DNA of 64,000 nucleotides from Rhodoferax sp. (GTDB lineage Bacteria; Pseudomonadota; Gammaproteobacteria; Burkholderiales; Burkholderiaceae_C). The notes below the pieces were generated by a model. The model was not told where the DNA came from. It worked only from the letters and a program-made list of their open reading frames with translations, and searched no databases. The position numbers and the translations under genes are program-made. Location: assembly GCF_013297935.1 (NCBI RefSeq), contig NZ_JAAFIX010000010.1, forward strand, positions 1 to 64,000, in the 5' to 3' direction. Positions 52,222 to 60,633 of this stretch are shown here, piece after piece (position 1 is the stretch's first letter; each line of letters opens with the position of its first letter).

Positions 52222-53634
52222 ATGACCATGCCAAGTACTGAAACTCACTCTTCAGCGCCTGCCCCCTCTCCAGCGCACTTCTCTGAACTCGCCCCCCGCG
52301 AGCTGCTAAGCCAGTTGTACTGGGCTGCAGTGCGCCAAGCACTGCCTGCGCACACGCTGGGCGCGTACCTGCCCGAGCCGCCCAAGGGGCGCACGCTGGT
52401 GCTGGGTGCAGGCAAAGCAGGTGGCGCCATGGCGCACGCGCTGGATGCGCTGTGGCCCCAAAACCTGCCGATGTCGGGGCTGGTGGTCACCCGCTATGGC
52501 CACACGCCACCGCTGCCCGCAGACGCAGCGCCCGCCCGCATCGAGGTGGTGGAGGCTGCCCACCCTGTGCCGGACGCCGCCGGCCTCGCCGCCGCGCAGC
52601 GCATTCTGGCGTTGACCGAAGGGCTCACCGAAGACGACCTGGTCATTTGCCTGATCTCCGGTGGCGGCTCTTCCTTGCTGACGCTGCCTGCGCAGTGGGA
52701 GGTGGATGGTGTGCAGGCCGGCATCAGCCTGGAGCTCAAGCAGCGTATCAACAAACTGCTGTTGGAGAGCGGCGCCAGTATTCAAGAGATGAACTGCGTG
52801 CGCAAGCACCTCTCCGCCATCAAAGGCGGGCGCCTGGCAGCGGCCTGCTACCCCGCCCGAGTGGTGACGCTGCTGATCAGCGATGTGCCCGGCGACGACC
52901 CCAGCGTGATCGCCAGTGGCCCCACGGTGCCTGACCCCACTACCTGTGCCGATGCGCTATCGATTTTGAAGCGACTCGCGCAATATTCATCGGGGCTAGA
53001 GGCCGATTTTGTCCTGAAAGCGCTGGAATCGGGCGTACTGGAAACGCCCAAGCCCGGTGATGCCGTGTTTGCCAACAACACCGTGCACCTGATTGCCACC
53101 CCCCAACAGTCGCTGGAGGCGGCGGCCGACGCGGCCCGCGCCATGGGGCTCCATGCCTACATCCTCAGCGATGAGCTCGAAGGCGAGTCCCGCGAAGTCG
53201 GCAAAGTGCATGCAGCCTTGGCCCGCACGGCGGCGCACCGCTCCGCATCCAGTCAGCAGCCGTTTGCCAAGCCATGTGTGATTTTGAGTGGCGGGGAAAC
53301 CACCGTCACCATCCGCCCGCGCCGCGAAGGTGCTCCCCGTGGCCGGGGCGGGCGGGCCGGGGAGTTTTGCATGGGGCTGGCCCAGGGCCTGCAGGGCCAA
53401 GCCGGCGTGTGGGCATTGGCGGCTGACACCGATGGCATTGACGGCGTGGAAGACAACGCGGGAGCCATGGTCACCCCGGACACCCTGGCGCGCGCCGCTG
53501 CTGCTGGCGTGGCACTGGCCGACTGCCTGGACCGCAACGACGCCGTGGGCTTCTTCGAGCCGCTGGGCGACCTGTTCACCACCGGCCCTACCCACACCAA
53601 TGTGAACGACTTCCGGGCTATGTTGGTGCTGTAG
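52222..53634 (+). CDS. gckA: Glycerate 2-kinase (MOFRL family)
   Basis: Phosphorylates D-glycerate to 2-phosphoglycerate, the last step of the aldarate route. The 470-residue protein has LVLGAGKAGGAMAHAL, VEAAHPVPDAAG, LISGGGSSLLTLP, KHLSAIKGGRLA and the MOFRL domain VILSGGETTVTIR with GRGGRAGEF and DTDGIDG. I chose the first ATG; upstream starts are weaker. Residues ~245-267 (LSILKRLAQYSSGLEADF) come from a GCTAT repeat and slightly lengthen a helix before ETPKPGD. Confidence 0.93.
   Translation: MTMPSTETHSSAPAPSPAHFSELAPRELLSQLYWAAVRQALPAHTLGAYLPEPPKGRTLVLGAGKAGGAMAHALDALWPQNLPMSGLVVTRYGHTPPLPADAAPARIEVVEAAHPVPDAAGLAAAQRILALTEGLTEDDLVICLISGGGSSLLTLPAQWEVDGVQAGISLELKQRINKLLLESGASIQEMNCVRKHLSAIKGGRLAAACYPARVVTLLISDVPGDDPSVIASGPTVPDPTTCADALSILKRLAQYSSGLEADFVLKALESGVLETPKPGDAVFANNTVHLIATPQQSLEAAADAARAMGLHAYILSDELEGESREVGKVHAALARTAAHRSASSQQPFAKPCVILSGGETTVTIRPRREGAPRGRGGRAGEFCMGLAQGLQGQAGVWALAADTDGIDGVEDNAGAMVTPDTLARAAAAGVALADCLDRNDAVGFFEPLGDLFTTGPTHTNVNDFRAMLVL
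52956..53020 (+). repeat. GCTAT-family repeat, copy 10 (inside gckA)
   Basis: It reads GCTATCGATTTTGAAGCGAC, then TCGCGCAATATTCATCGGGG and CTAGAGGCCGATTTTG, nearly the same as the intergenic copy at 50.4 kb. It is in sense orientation with gckA but in another reading frame than the ureJ-type copies. Confidence 0.85.
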
Positions 53635-53720
53635 GCGCCGCCGAGTTGGGCGGTCGGGTCATCAAAGGCAGGTAAAGTTCAGGGGTTCACCACACTCGCG
53701 CGACGAGGGAGCCCCTAAAA

Positions 53721-54749
53721 ATGACAACACCGACCACTATTTTGTTGACCGGCGGCGCCGGGTACATCGGCAGCCACACCTACGTAGCCTTGGTGGAGGC
53801 CGGATACCGCCCGCTGATTCTGGATGACTTTTCTAACAGCGACCCCGAGGTCTTGCAGCGTCTGCAGCAGATCACCGGGCGCGAAGTACTCTGCCACCGG
53901 GGTAATGCCCGCGATGCCGCGACCTTGGAGGCCCTGTTGACCGAGCACCAGGTGCAAGCCGTGATTCACTTTGCGGGCTTCAAAGCAGTGGGCGAGAGCG
54001 TGGCCCAGCCGCTCAAGTATTTCGAAAACAACCTGGGCAGCACCATTGCGCTGCTGCAGGCCATGGCCAAGACGGGTTGCCACAAACTGGTGTTTTCCAG
54101 CAGCGCTACGGTCTATGGCGACCCGGCCTCGGTGCCCATCACCGAGTCCTTTCCGCGCAGCCATACCAACCCCTATGGCCACACCAAGCTGGTCTGTGAG
54201 GACATGATCGCGGCGCAGTGTGCCGCACAGCCCGCGCTGCGCGCAGGTGTACTGCGCTACTTCAATCCGGTGGGCGCCCACCCCAGCGGGCTGATCGGTG
54301 AAGACCCCTCCGGTATTCCGAACAACCTGATGCCTTTTGTGACCCAGGTCGCAGTGGGCAAACGCGCCCGCTTGCAGGTCTTCGGCGGCGACTACGCCAC
54401 ACCGGACGGCACCGGCGTGCGCGACTACATCCACGTGCAAGACTTGGCCCAGGCCCATGTGGCCGCTGTGCGCAAACTACTCGCCGGAGGCGATTCGTTT
54501 ACTGTCAATGTAGGCACCGGCCAGGGCTACAGTGTTCTCGATGTGGTGCGCGCTTTTGAGCAGGCCAGTGGCCAACCGGTGCCCTACGACGTAGTGGCCC
54601 GCCGCCCGGGCGATGTGGCGCAGTGCTATGCGGATGCGGCAATGGCCAAGGCCACGCTGGAGTGGGAGGCTGCGCAAAACCTCCAATCCATGTGCGAAGA
54701 CTCTTGGCGTTGGCAGAGCCGCAATCCCGACGGCTACCGCAAGGCCTGA
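53721..54749 (+). CDS. galE: UDP-glucose 4-epimerase
   Basis: Interconverts UDP-glucose and UDP-galactose (or the N-acetyl forms). A 342-residue extended SDR with LLTGGAGYIGSHTYVALVEAG, VIHFAGFKAVGESV, SSSATVYGDP and catalytic NPYGHTKLVCED. It is convergent with the pel operon. Pel is built from GalNAc and GlcNAc units, so supply of UDP-GalNAc is a reasonable but unproven role. Confidence 0.94.
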   Translation: MTTPTTILLTGGAGYIGSHTYVALVEAGYRPLILDDFSNSDPEVLQRLQQITGREVLCHRGNARDAATLEALLTEHQVQAVIHFAGFKAVGESVAQPLKYFENNLGSTIALLQAMAKTGCHKLVFSSSATVYGDPASVPITESFPRSHTNPYGHTKLVCEDMIAAQCAAQPALRAGVLRYFNPVGAHPSGLIGEDPSGIPNNLMPFVTQVAVGKRARLQVFGGDYATPDGTGVRDYIHVQDLAQAHVAAVRKLLAGGDSFTVNVGTGQGYSVLDVVRAFEQASGQPVPYDVVARRPGDVAQCYADAAMAKATLEWEAAQNLQSMCEDSWRWQSRNPDGYRKA

Positions 54750-54779
54750 GGCGCGTGCCTTCCGGGCCCCGGGTGGGGC

Positions 54780-56153
54780 TTACTGGAGCATGAAGGTTTC
54801 ATACTCCAAGCTCTCCAGCTTGCGGCTCAGTATCCAGATGCCGGTCAGCACGGTGACCAGCATCGCCAGAGCGAAACCATAGCCAAACCATGCGGCACCC
54901 AGGTGTAGGGTGATGCCGGTAAACACTGCGTTGCACAGGGGCAGCATGGCCGTCAGCAAGACCACCGCGCGGCGTTGGTCGAGGTAAAAGAGAATGTTCA
55001 AAATCCCCAGTAGCACGACCTGCAGGGCAGCGCCCACCACGTCAACGTACAGCAGCGGCAAATAGAGCGTTGAAATGCCCAGCGCCGGCAACACCACGCC
55101 GCCGGCCGCAAAGGTAGAGAGCACGGCAATGCCCTGAATTTTGGCAATATCAAACAAGCCCCGGCGCACGTGGTAGACCATGTGGTTGCGCATGCGCTCG
55201 ATGTAGTCCAGGGTCGCACCTTCGCGAACAGCGTTGTAAAACTTGACGTAGTACTCCACGAAGTCGGTCTCAATACGCACCAGAAAAATAGCCATCCCCG
55301 GGATAACCGACAGGTAGGACAAAAAGATCGGGAAGTCGTAAATCACGGAGGCGTGCAGCGGCCCGATCACCTGCTGCCCGGTACCGGGGAAATACCAGAA
55401 CATCAGCTTGTCAATCCACGCACCGAGGTTGAACAGGAATCCGGTGGCCATCAGGCTGGTGTACATGGCGCCGCGCTTCCAGATGTCAAAGGCCACAAAG
55501 CGGTCTGATTGGTAGTGCCGGTACACCAGGTAGACCATGCCCATCAGGAGCAGGTAGTGCCCGAGAACAAAGCCGAGCAACAGCCCCTCCAGACCCAGAG
55601 GTCCGCGCAGCAGCAAGGCGAGCCCCAAGGTCGCGCTGTAGCCCAGAAAAAACATGCCCACAATGGCGCGGTAATGCTTCAGCCCGGTGAGGAAAACGGT
55701 CGCAATCCAGATGGCCGACATGACCCCCAGGCCCATGACAAACAGCAAGCGGTAGAGCACCGATTGCTCGGGGAAAAAGAGCGCAACACAGGGCAAGGCC
55801 ACCAGCATGCTGACCCCCATGACGACTAGGATCAGCCCGTTGAAATTGGGGAGTATGGCGGCCTCGTCTTTGGCAAAGGTGCGGTCGGCTACAAAGCGTG
55901 TGAACGACAGTTGAACCAGGCCGGTGCTGATCAGTGAGATCAGGAACAGGTAGGTCACGGTCACCTGAAACTGCGACACACTGACCCGGGGCGACGCCAC
56001 CCCCGCACTCAAAAGGCCGATCAGCATGATGCCCACAATGGACAACACCCAAGGCCCGGAGCTGATGATCCCGGCGAAAGCATAGGCCTGTAGCAAACCT
56101 GCATAGGTTTGCTTTTTCAAGAGCTTGCGGAGTTCGAAACCTATGCCTGCCAT
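54780..56153 (-). CDS. pelG: Pel polysaccharide membrane transporter PelG
   Basis: An inner-membrane protein of 457 residues with about 12 helices, distantly related to the MOP/Wzx flippase group, that works with PelD, PelE and PelF to polymerise and move the Pel chain across the inner membrane. The start MAGIGFELRKLLKKQTYAGL and the block DKLMFWYFPGTGQQVIGPLHAS are characteristic. It is the last gene of the operon and overlaps pelF by 13 bp. Confidence 0.94.
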   Translation of the reverse strand: MAGIGFELRKLLKKQTYAGLLQAYAFAGIISSGPWVLSIVGIMLIGLLSAGVASPRVSVSQFQVTVTYLFLISLISTGLVQLSFTRFVADRTFAKDEAAILPNFNGLILVVMGVSMLVALPCVALFFPEQSVLYRLLFVMGLGVMSAIWIATVFLTGLKHYRAIVGMFFLGYSATLGLALLLRGPLGLEGLLLGFVLGHYLLLMGMVYLVYRHYQSDRFVAFDIWKRGAMYTSLMATGFLFNLGAWIDKLMFWYFPGTGQQVIGPLHASVIYDFPIFLSYLSVIPGMAIFLVRIETDFVEYYVKFYNAVREGATLDYIERMRNHMVYHVRRGLFDIAKIQGIAVLSTFAAGGVVLPALGISTLYLPLLYVDVVGAALQVVLLGILNILFYLDQRRAVVLLTAMLPLCNAVFTGITLHLGAAWFGYGFALAMLVTVLTGIWILSRKLESLEYETFMLQ

Positions 56154-57691
56154 GCGAAGTTCTTGTCGTAAAGGGACCGGTACCGGTCGAACATGATGTG
56201 CTGGGCGTAGTATTTTTCAACCCGCCGGATGCCTGACTCGCGGGCGCGTTGCCATTCGGCGGGATCACCCAGCAACTCCAGCGTGGCTTCCGCCATGGCC
56301 TGGGGGTCGGCAATCCGCACTACCCGCCCGGAGGCTCCCAAAGCCTCGTCGTCGCCCGGCAAGCCGTAAACGAGTTGGCGGCAAGAGCCCACATCGGTGC
56401 TCACGGTGGGCACGCCTGCGGCATAGCCCTCCAAAATGACCAGAGGAAGCGCCTCGCTGATAGAGGTGAGGACCACCAGACCGACTTGGGGAAGCAACTC
56501 GGTGAGCTTTTGGAAACCCAGAAACTTGACGGTGTTTTCGAGTCCGAGTTGGGCCACCAGATCGCGGCACTCTTGCGCGTATTCGGGCGACTCGTCCTCG
56601 GGGCCGGCAATCCAGGCTTCCACCCCGGGCATGCGGTTGGCAATGATGCGTGCCGCCCGGATATAGGTCTTGATGTCTTTGATCGGCACCACACGGCCAA
56701 TCAGGCACAAAACTTGTGGCGGACCCTCCGGCCAGTCGCGGCGCAGGGCACCGAACTTTACAACGTCGATTCCGTTGGCAATGTTGGAGGTACGCTCTTG
56801 GGGTGCGCCGTCGAGCAACTGCCGTTGCCGGTTGGCCTCGTAGAGCGCCACGATATCGTTCGCCGCCTGGTACGTAACGTAGCCGAGGTGCTCGAAAAAC
56901 CGGATCCACAACTGCCGGAAATAACTGACCCGTGAGGGGTCGTGCTCAAACACACTGCGGTTGTCTTTGATCCACTGCGCTTGGTAGAGGTCGATCTTGC
57001 GCTCTTTGACGTAGATGCCGTGCTCACTCAGCATAAAGGGGCGCTGGTTCCGGTGCTTCAGCAGGACACCCAGAATGCCGGCATACCCGGTGGAGACGGC
57101 GTGGTAGATACGCGCTTTAGGCGCACGAACCGCGACCTCGCGCAGCCCCCAGAAAGGCCGGTGGATGGTGCGCACGGTCCAGAAGTAGTCGACAAATGAG
57201 GGGTCGGTGCTGCGGCTGCGGTAGGTTTTTTTGATGTAGTTCCACGACTCCTCGCTGTAGAGGAACATGTCATGGCTGAGCATGCCGCCGGGGCCCGCTT
57301 CGTTCATCATGCTGGCGAAAAGGTGCGGGCACTCGGGGTGGCGCAGATCGTTCTCAAACATATGGTGCATGCGCTCCACCAGCTCCATGCTTTTGGCGGG
57401 GGCTTTGGCACGTACGATCGGCGGGGGAGCCTCTTCTTCGTAGAGGTAGGCAGTTTCCAGATGGACCAGATTGGGGGGCAATGCGTAGCGCATGGGCCCG
57501 TAGTCCTGTTTGCGGCTACCCAGAAAAATAGCGCCGAAGCGGATGTCGGGGAAACCCAGAATGATTTGCTGCACCCAGCTGGAGACCCCCCCGGACACAA
57601 ACGGGAAAGTGCCCTCCAGGAGAAGCATGACGTCGACCTGATCTGCCTTTGGCAGCACGGGCTCAGATGTGGGGGAGGTAGTTGCGGTCAC
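56141..57691 (-). CDS. pelF: Pel glycosyltransferase PelF (GT4)
   Basis: Cytosolic glycosyltransferase of 516 residues that builds the Pel chain from UDP-sugars. The N-terminal block DVMLLLEGTFPFVSGGVSSWVQQII is diagnostic of PelF, and the C-terminal GT-B half shows VVPIKDIKTYIRA, EAWIAGPEDESPEYAQECRD and the E-x7-E motif in EALPLVILEGYAAGVP. The start is GTG and overlaps pelE by 29 bp. Confidence 0.95.
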   Translation of the reverse strand: MTATTSPTSEPVLPKADQVDVMLLLEGTFPFVSGGVSSWVQQIILGFPDIRFGAIFLGSRKQDYGPMRYALPPNLVHLETAYLYEEEAPPPIVRAKAPAKSMELVERMHHMFENDLRHPECPHLFASMMNEAGPGGMLSHDMFLYSEESWNYIKKTYRSRSTDPSFVDYFWTVRTIHRPFWGLREVAVRAPKARIYHAVSTGYAGILGVLLKHRNQRPFMLSEHGIYVKERKIDLYQAQWIKDNRSVFEHDPSRVSYFRQLWIRFFEHLGYVTYQAANDIVALYEANRQRQLLDGAPQERTSNIANGIDVVKFGALRRDWPEGPPQVLCLIGRVVPIKDIKTYIRAARIIANRMPGVEAWIAGPEDESPEYAQECRDLVAQLGLENTVKFLGFQKLTELLPQVGLVVLTSISEALPLVILEGYAAGVPTVSTDVGSCRQLVYGLPGDDEALGASGRVVRIADPQAMAEATLELLGDPAEWQRARESGIRRVEKYYAQHIMFDRYRSLYDKNFAWQA

Positions 57692-58703
57692 TGCGATGGG
57701 GGAAGTTGTCTCGTCCGGTCCAAATGTCTACAACGGCCCGGGTACGGGAGGCGACGTTGAGTTTCTCCAGGCGGAGCAGGGATTGTTTGACTTGGGTGAA
57801 GTCGCGCCGTTGGTAGGCGAGTTCGGCCACATAGGGCACGGCGGACACCAGTGGATGGCCCAGGGCTATCGCGTGTTCAATCGCGATCTGAGCGGGTGCA
57901 TAGTCGCCGATGGCCAGCAAGATGCGGCCTTTGAGAAACAGCATGGCGGCATCCGGCTCAGGCTCCAGGGCGAGTGTGGCGTCGACGTACTGCAGCGTCT
58001 GGTGCAGGATGTGTTTTTTCAGCTCACCTTGGGCGAGCGAGGCGTAAATGAGCTCCCAGTGCAGCTCCGCCAAGTGCCGCAAGCACGTGTGTCGCTGCGC
58101 ATCGCTTTCTGCCTGATCCAATTGGCGCCGTTCGCGCTGGATGTCTGCGTTGATCTTTTTTTCCTCGGCATCGAGCATGCCGAAGGCCACCAGACGCACG
58201 TCGTCGGATTGGTCACTCAGCAGCTCATCCAGGATGGGGTTGGCGACGCGGGTGGGAATCGACTGCAGCGTCATCAGCGATTGAAGCCGGATGGCGCTGG
58301 GCACATGGGCATTCAGGCGCGAGCGGATTGAGCCTTGACCGCTGCGGTTGACGTCTTTGGCTTGCATGTCAAATTCGGGGAGCGGTACTGTCACAGGCTC
58401 GGGCGGGGCATCGCCCAGCGACTCTTTCCGGAACGTCGTCCAGATGATGAGCAGCATCCCGACTGCGCCAATCAACGGCGCGACAAACGCAAAAAGAAAC
58501 AAGAGCAACCACACGGCGACGCGGGGCCGCAGGTACTTGTGGGGCAGCAGCACATAACTGCCGGATGCCACGATGGCGCTGGCCAGTGCGTGCAGCGCCA
58601 GCATGGCCAGCAACGCTGGCAGGGTTGACTCATGCAGGAGCGGACTCAGGAACACGCCCACTTCAATGGCGATGGCCGCCCAGGCCCACTTCAGCGTGAA
58701 CAT
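57663..58703 (-). CDS. pelE: Pel biosynthesis membrane/TPR protein PelE
   Basis: A 346-residue inner-membrane protein with hydrophobic segments near residues 8-25, 30-52 and 62-90, then a soluble region with TPR-like helices (LRHLAELHWELIYASLAQGE, AAMLFLKGRILLAIGDYAPAQIAIEHA). PelE interacts with PelD and PelG in the synthase complex. Sequence conservation in this family is low; the assignment leans on layout and gene order. Confidence 0.88.
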   Translation of the reverse strand: MFTLKWAWAAIAIEVGVFLSPLLHESTLPALLAMLALHALASAIVASGSYVLLPHKYLRPRVAVWLLLFLFAFVAPLIGAVGMLLIIWTTFRKESLGDAPPEPVTVPLPEFDMQAKDVNRSGQGSIRSRLNAHVPSAIRLQSLMTLQSIPTRVANPILDELLSDQSDDVRLVAFGMLDAEEKKINADIQRERRQLDQAESDAQRHTCLRHLAELHWELIYASLAQGELKKHILHQTLQYVDATLALEPEPDAAMLFLKGRILLAIGDYAPAQIAIEHAIALGHPLVSAVPYVAELAYQRRDFTQVKQSLLRLEKLNVASRTRAVVDIWTGRDNFPHRSDRNYLPHI

Positions 58704-58713
58704 ACAGGCGCGC

Positions 58714-60069
58714 TCACGGTGCGAGTTGGGTGGTCAAGGCCTGGACCGGGTCTTCGAGGGCGAAGTCGATGGTGTGCAGGCGGACTTGAAGACTTTGGAT
58801 GTTTCCATGAAACCGCTGTTGTAACCAGTCATCAATCCGTTGGATAAAACCCTCCATGGCCGAGTCCGAGGCAAACGGCATCAGCACGACCACCGCGGGC
58901 AGCCCGCGAATCTGCGTTTGCCAGTACAAATCCAGCCCCCGCTTGACACGTACAAACTCGGCTGTGATTTCGGGGCCGAGCGCTCCCTCAAAGGTCATGA
59001 TCACTACATGACTTGACAGGCCCACCGAGTGATGAAGCCGATTCATGCGGACCAACTCCTCTGCAAACTGGGCCGGCATGCCCGTCAGCGCCTGTTGGAC
59101 TTTGTGGGTATCCGGGCCGATCCGGACGTTGTCTGCGTAATAGGCCAGGATCACCGACATCATTTGCAGGTTCTCAACAGTCAGCGAGAAAAACGGGATG
59201 CGGGTCACCACCAGCACTCCCAATATGGTGTCGTTGCCGGCTACCAGCGGGGCCACTATCAAAGGGCTGTCGGGGTCAGAGGTACTAATGTCTTCGCCGG
59301 CGATGTGCACCAGAGCGCGCGTTTCCAGCGCCTTCTCAAACAACACATTGCCGGGCAGGAGGGGCAACGGGTCTCCAATTACGGCCAGAGCCGGGCCCAA
59401 TTGAGGCGCCGTGTCCGGGTCCCTCACGGCATACAGTGTGGCGGATTCCAAGTTGACATATTGCGACAGCAACTGCAACAAGCTGTTGGCGGCCGGCATG
59501 GGCTCATCGTGCGGGGCAGGTTGCATGGCCATGCTGCGCAGGCGGGCAAGCGCATCGCGCAGTGAGCCCGGCCGGATCAGCATTTCCTGTTCAAGGCGAT
59601 CGTGGGACAGGTTCAGCAGCAAATGCCGCTTGGTGAGTCGTGACAGCCGCTCGGTCACGTACAGGTAGGTTTCTTCCATGCGGGCATTGCGGTCCCGCCA
59701 CACATCACTGAACTCTCCGCAGACCATGACCAGGACGCCGGCCCCGAAGAAAAACCGGAAGGCAAAGGCGTCTTCAACACGCCCTAAGGCGCTGGCCACC
59801 AGCCAATTGATGATCAGCGGAATACTGCTGAGCAAACCGGGGGAAACGCCGTAGCGCAGTGCGATCAGTACCGGTGCAAACCATAGCCAGGGGAAGTGGC
59901 TTTGAGAAAGCATGGGATCTTCCGCACTGATCCACCACCCCACGGCAATGCCGATCAGGGGGATAAGAATAACTTCGAGCCACTGGTCCCGAGCCATCAC
60001 AGGATCGGGCGCCAGCCGATGGGCACTCACGAGTTTTCTGAACCAGCCGGTCGAAGAAGGCGCTCCCAT
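58714..60069 (-). CDS. pelD: Cyclic-di-GMP receptor PelD
   Basis: Inner-membrane regulator of Pel synthesis, 451 residues. Four N-terminal helices lie at ~30-125, followed by a coiled coil, a GAF domain (~145-310) and a degenerate GGDEF domain. The c-di-GMP inhibitory-site motif RxxD is kept as VKRGLDLYW (R377, D380), and R411 stands where the additional ligand Arg is expected, so allosteric control by c-di-GMP is likely. I chose the ATG at MGAPSSTG over a TTG two codons earlier. Confidence 0.93.
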   Translation of the reverse strand: MGAPSSTGWFRKLVSAHRLAPDPVMARDQWLEVILIPLIGIAVGWWISAEDPMLSQSHFPWLWFAPVLIALRYGVSPGLLSSIPLIINWLVASALGRVEDAFAFRFFFGAGVLVMVCGEFSDVWRDRNARMEETYLYVTERLSRLTKRHLLLNLSHDRLEQEMLIRPGSLRDALARLRSMAMQPAPHDEPMPAANSLLQLLSQYVNLESATLYAVRDPDTAPQLGPALAVIGDPLPLLPGNVLFEKALETRALVHIAGEDISTSDPDSPLIVAPLVAGNDTILGVLVVTRIPFFSLTVENLQMMSVILAYYADNVRIGPDTHKVQQALTGMPAQFAEELVRMNRLHHSVGLSSHVVIMTFEGALGPEITAEFVRVKRGLDLYWQTQIRGLPAVVVLMPFASDSAMEGFIQRIDDWLQQRFHGNIQSLQVRLHTIDFALEDPVQALTTQLAP

Positions 60070-60076
60070 AGACAAC

Positions 60077-60619
60077 TTACTTGGCAGGTACTGCTGCGGG
60101 CAAAGGCAGGCTGGTCAGCGCATCGCGCATGACGGCCTGCGCCACACCGGACAGGGCTTGCCGGCTCCAGCCGCTGCTGGCGGCAGCGCTGCTCCAGACC
60201 ACCTGTTCGGTGACCAGATCGGTAATTTTGAGGGTGATGCCGACTGCGGGCTCACCGTCTAAGCCCACCTTGTAGCGCCACTCTTCAACGCTCCCGCTCA
60301 CCGCGTAGCGGACGCCTGAGCCCCGGGCCCACACGGTAGCTTCTTCAGAGAGTTTGCGCTCCGAGGGCTCAAACAAGCTGTCTCGCGACAGGGTGGCGGG
60401 ATACATTTTGAGCCCGCTCACGCCACGCTTGCGCAACAGGTGCTCCAGCAAGGATTCAGCGCTCAGCGCTGCCTGGGGTGTATCGGTGTTGTTGGTCAGC
60501 GGAAGCACTGCCCAGGAGGCATTGGCATCCAGGCTGCCCCGACCGGTGTTGGATTCAATGGTGCTTGCGCAACCGGCCAAGGCCAGCGCAGCGGTAGACA
60601 GGAGTAAGTGAAATCTCAT
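60077..60619 (-). CDS. pelC: Pel outer-membrane lipoprotein PelC
   Basis: A 180-residue lipoprotein with signal MRFHLLLSTAALALAGCAST (lipobox LAGC, Cys17). In Pseudomonas PelC forms a ring under the PelB barrel that guides the cationic polymer. The domain here shows ASWAVLPLTNNTDTPQAALS and GVRYAVSGSVEEWRYKVGLD. It lies 14 bp after pelB and 7 bp before pelD. Confidence 0.92.
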   Translation of the reverse strand: MRFHLLLSTAALALAGCASTIESNTGRGSLDANASWAVLPLTNNTDTPQAALSAESLLEHLLRKRGVSGLKMYPATLSRDSLFEPSERKLSEEATVWARGSGVRYAVSGSVEEWRYKVGLDGEPAVGITLKITDLVTEQVVWSSAAASSGWSRQALSGVAQAVMRDALTSLPLPAAVPAK

Positions 60620-60633
60620 AATGTTGCTCTTGG

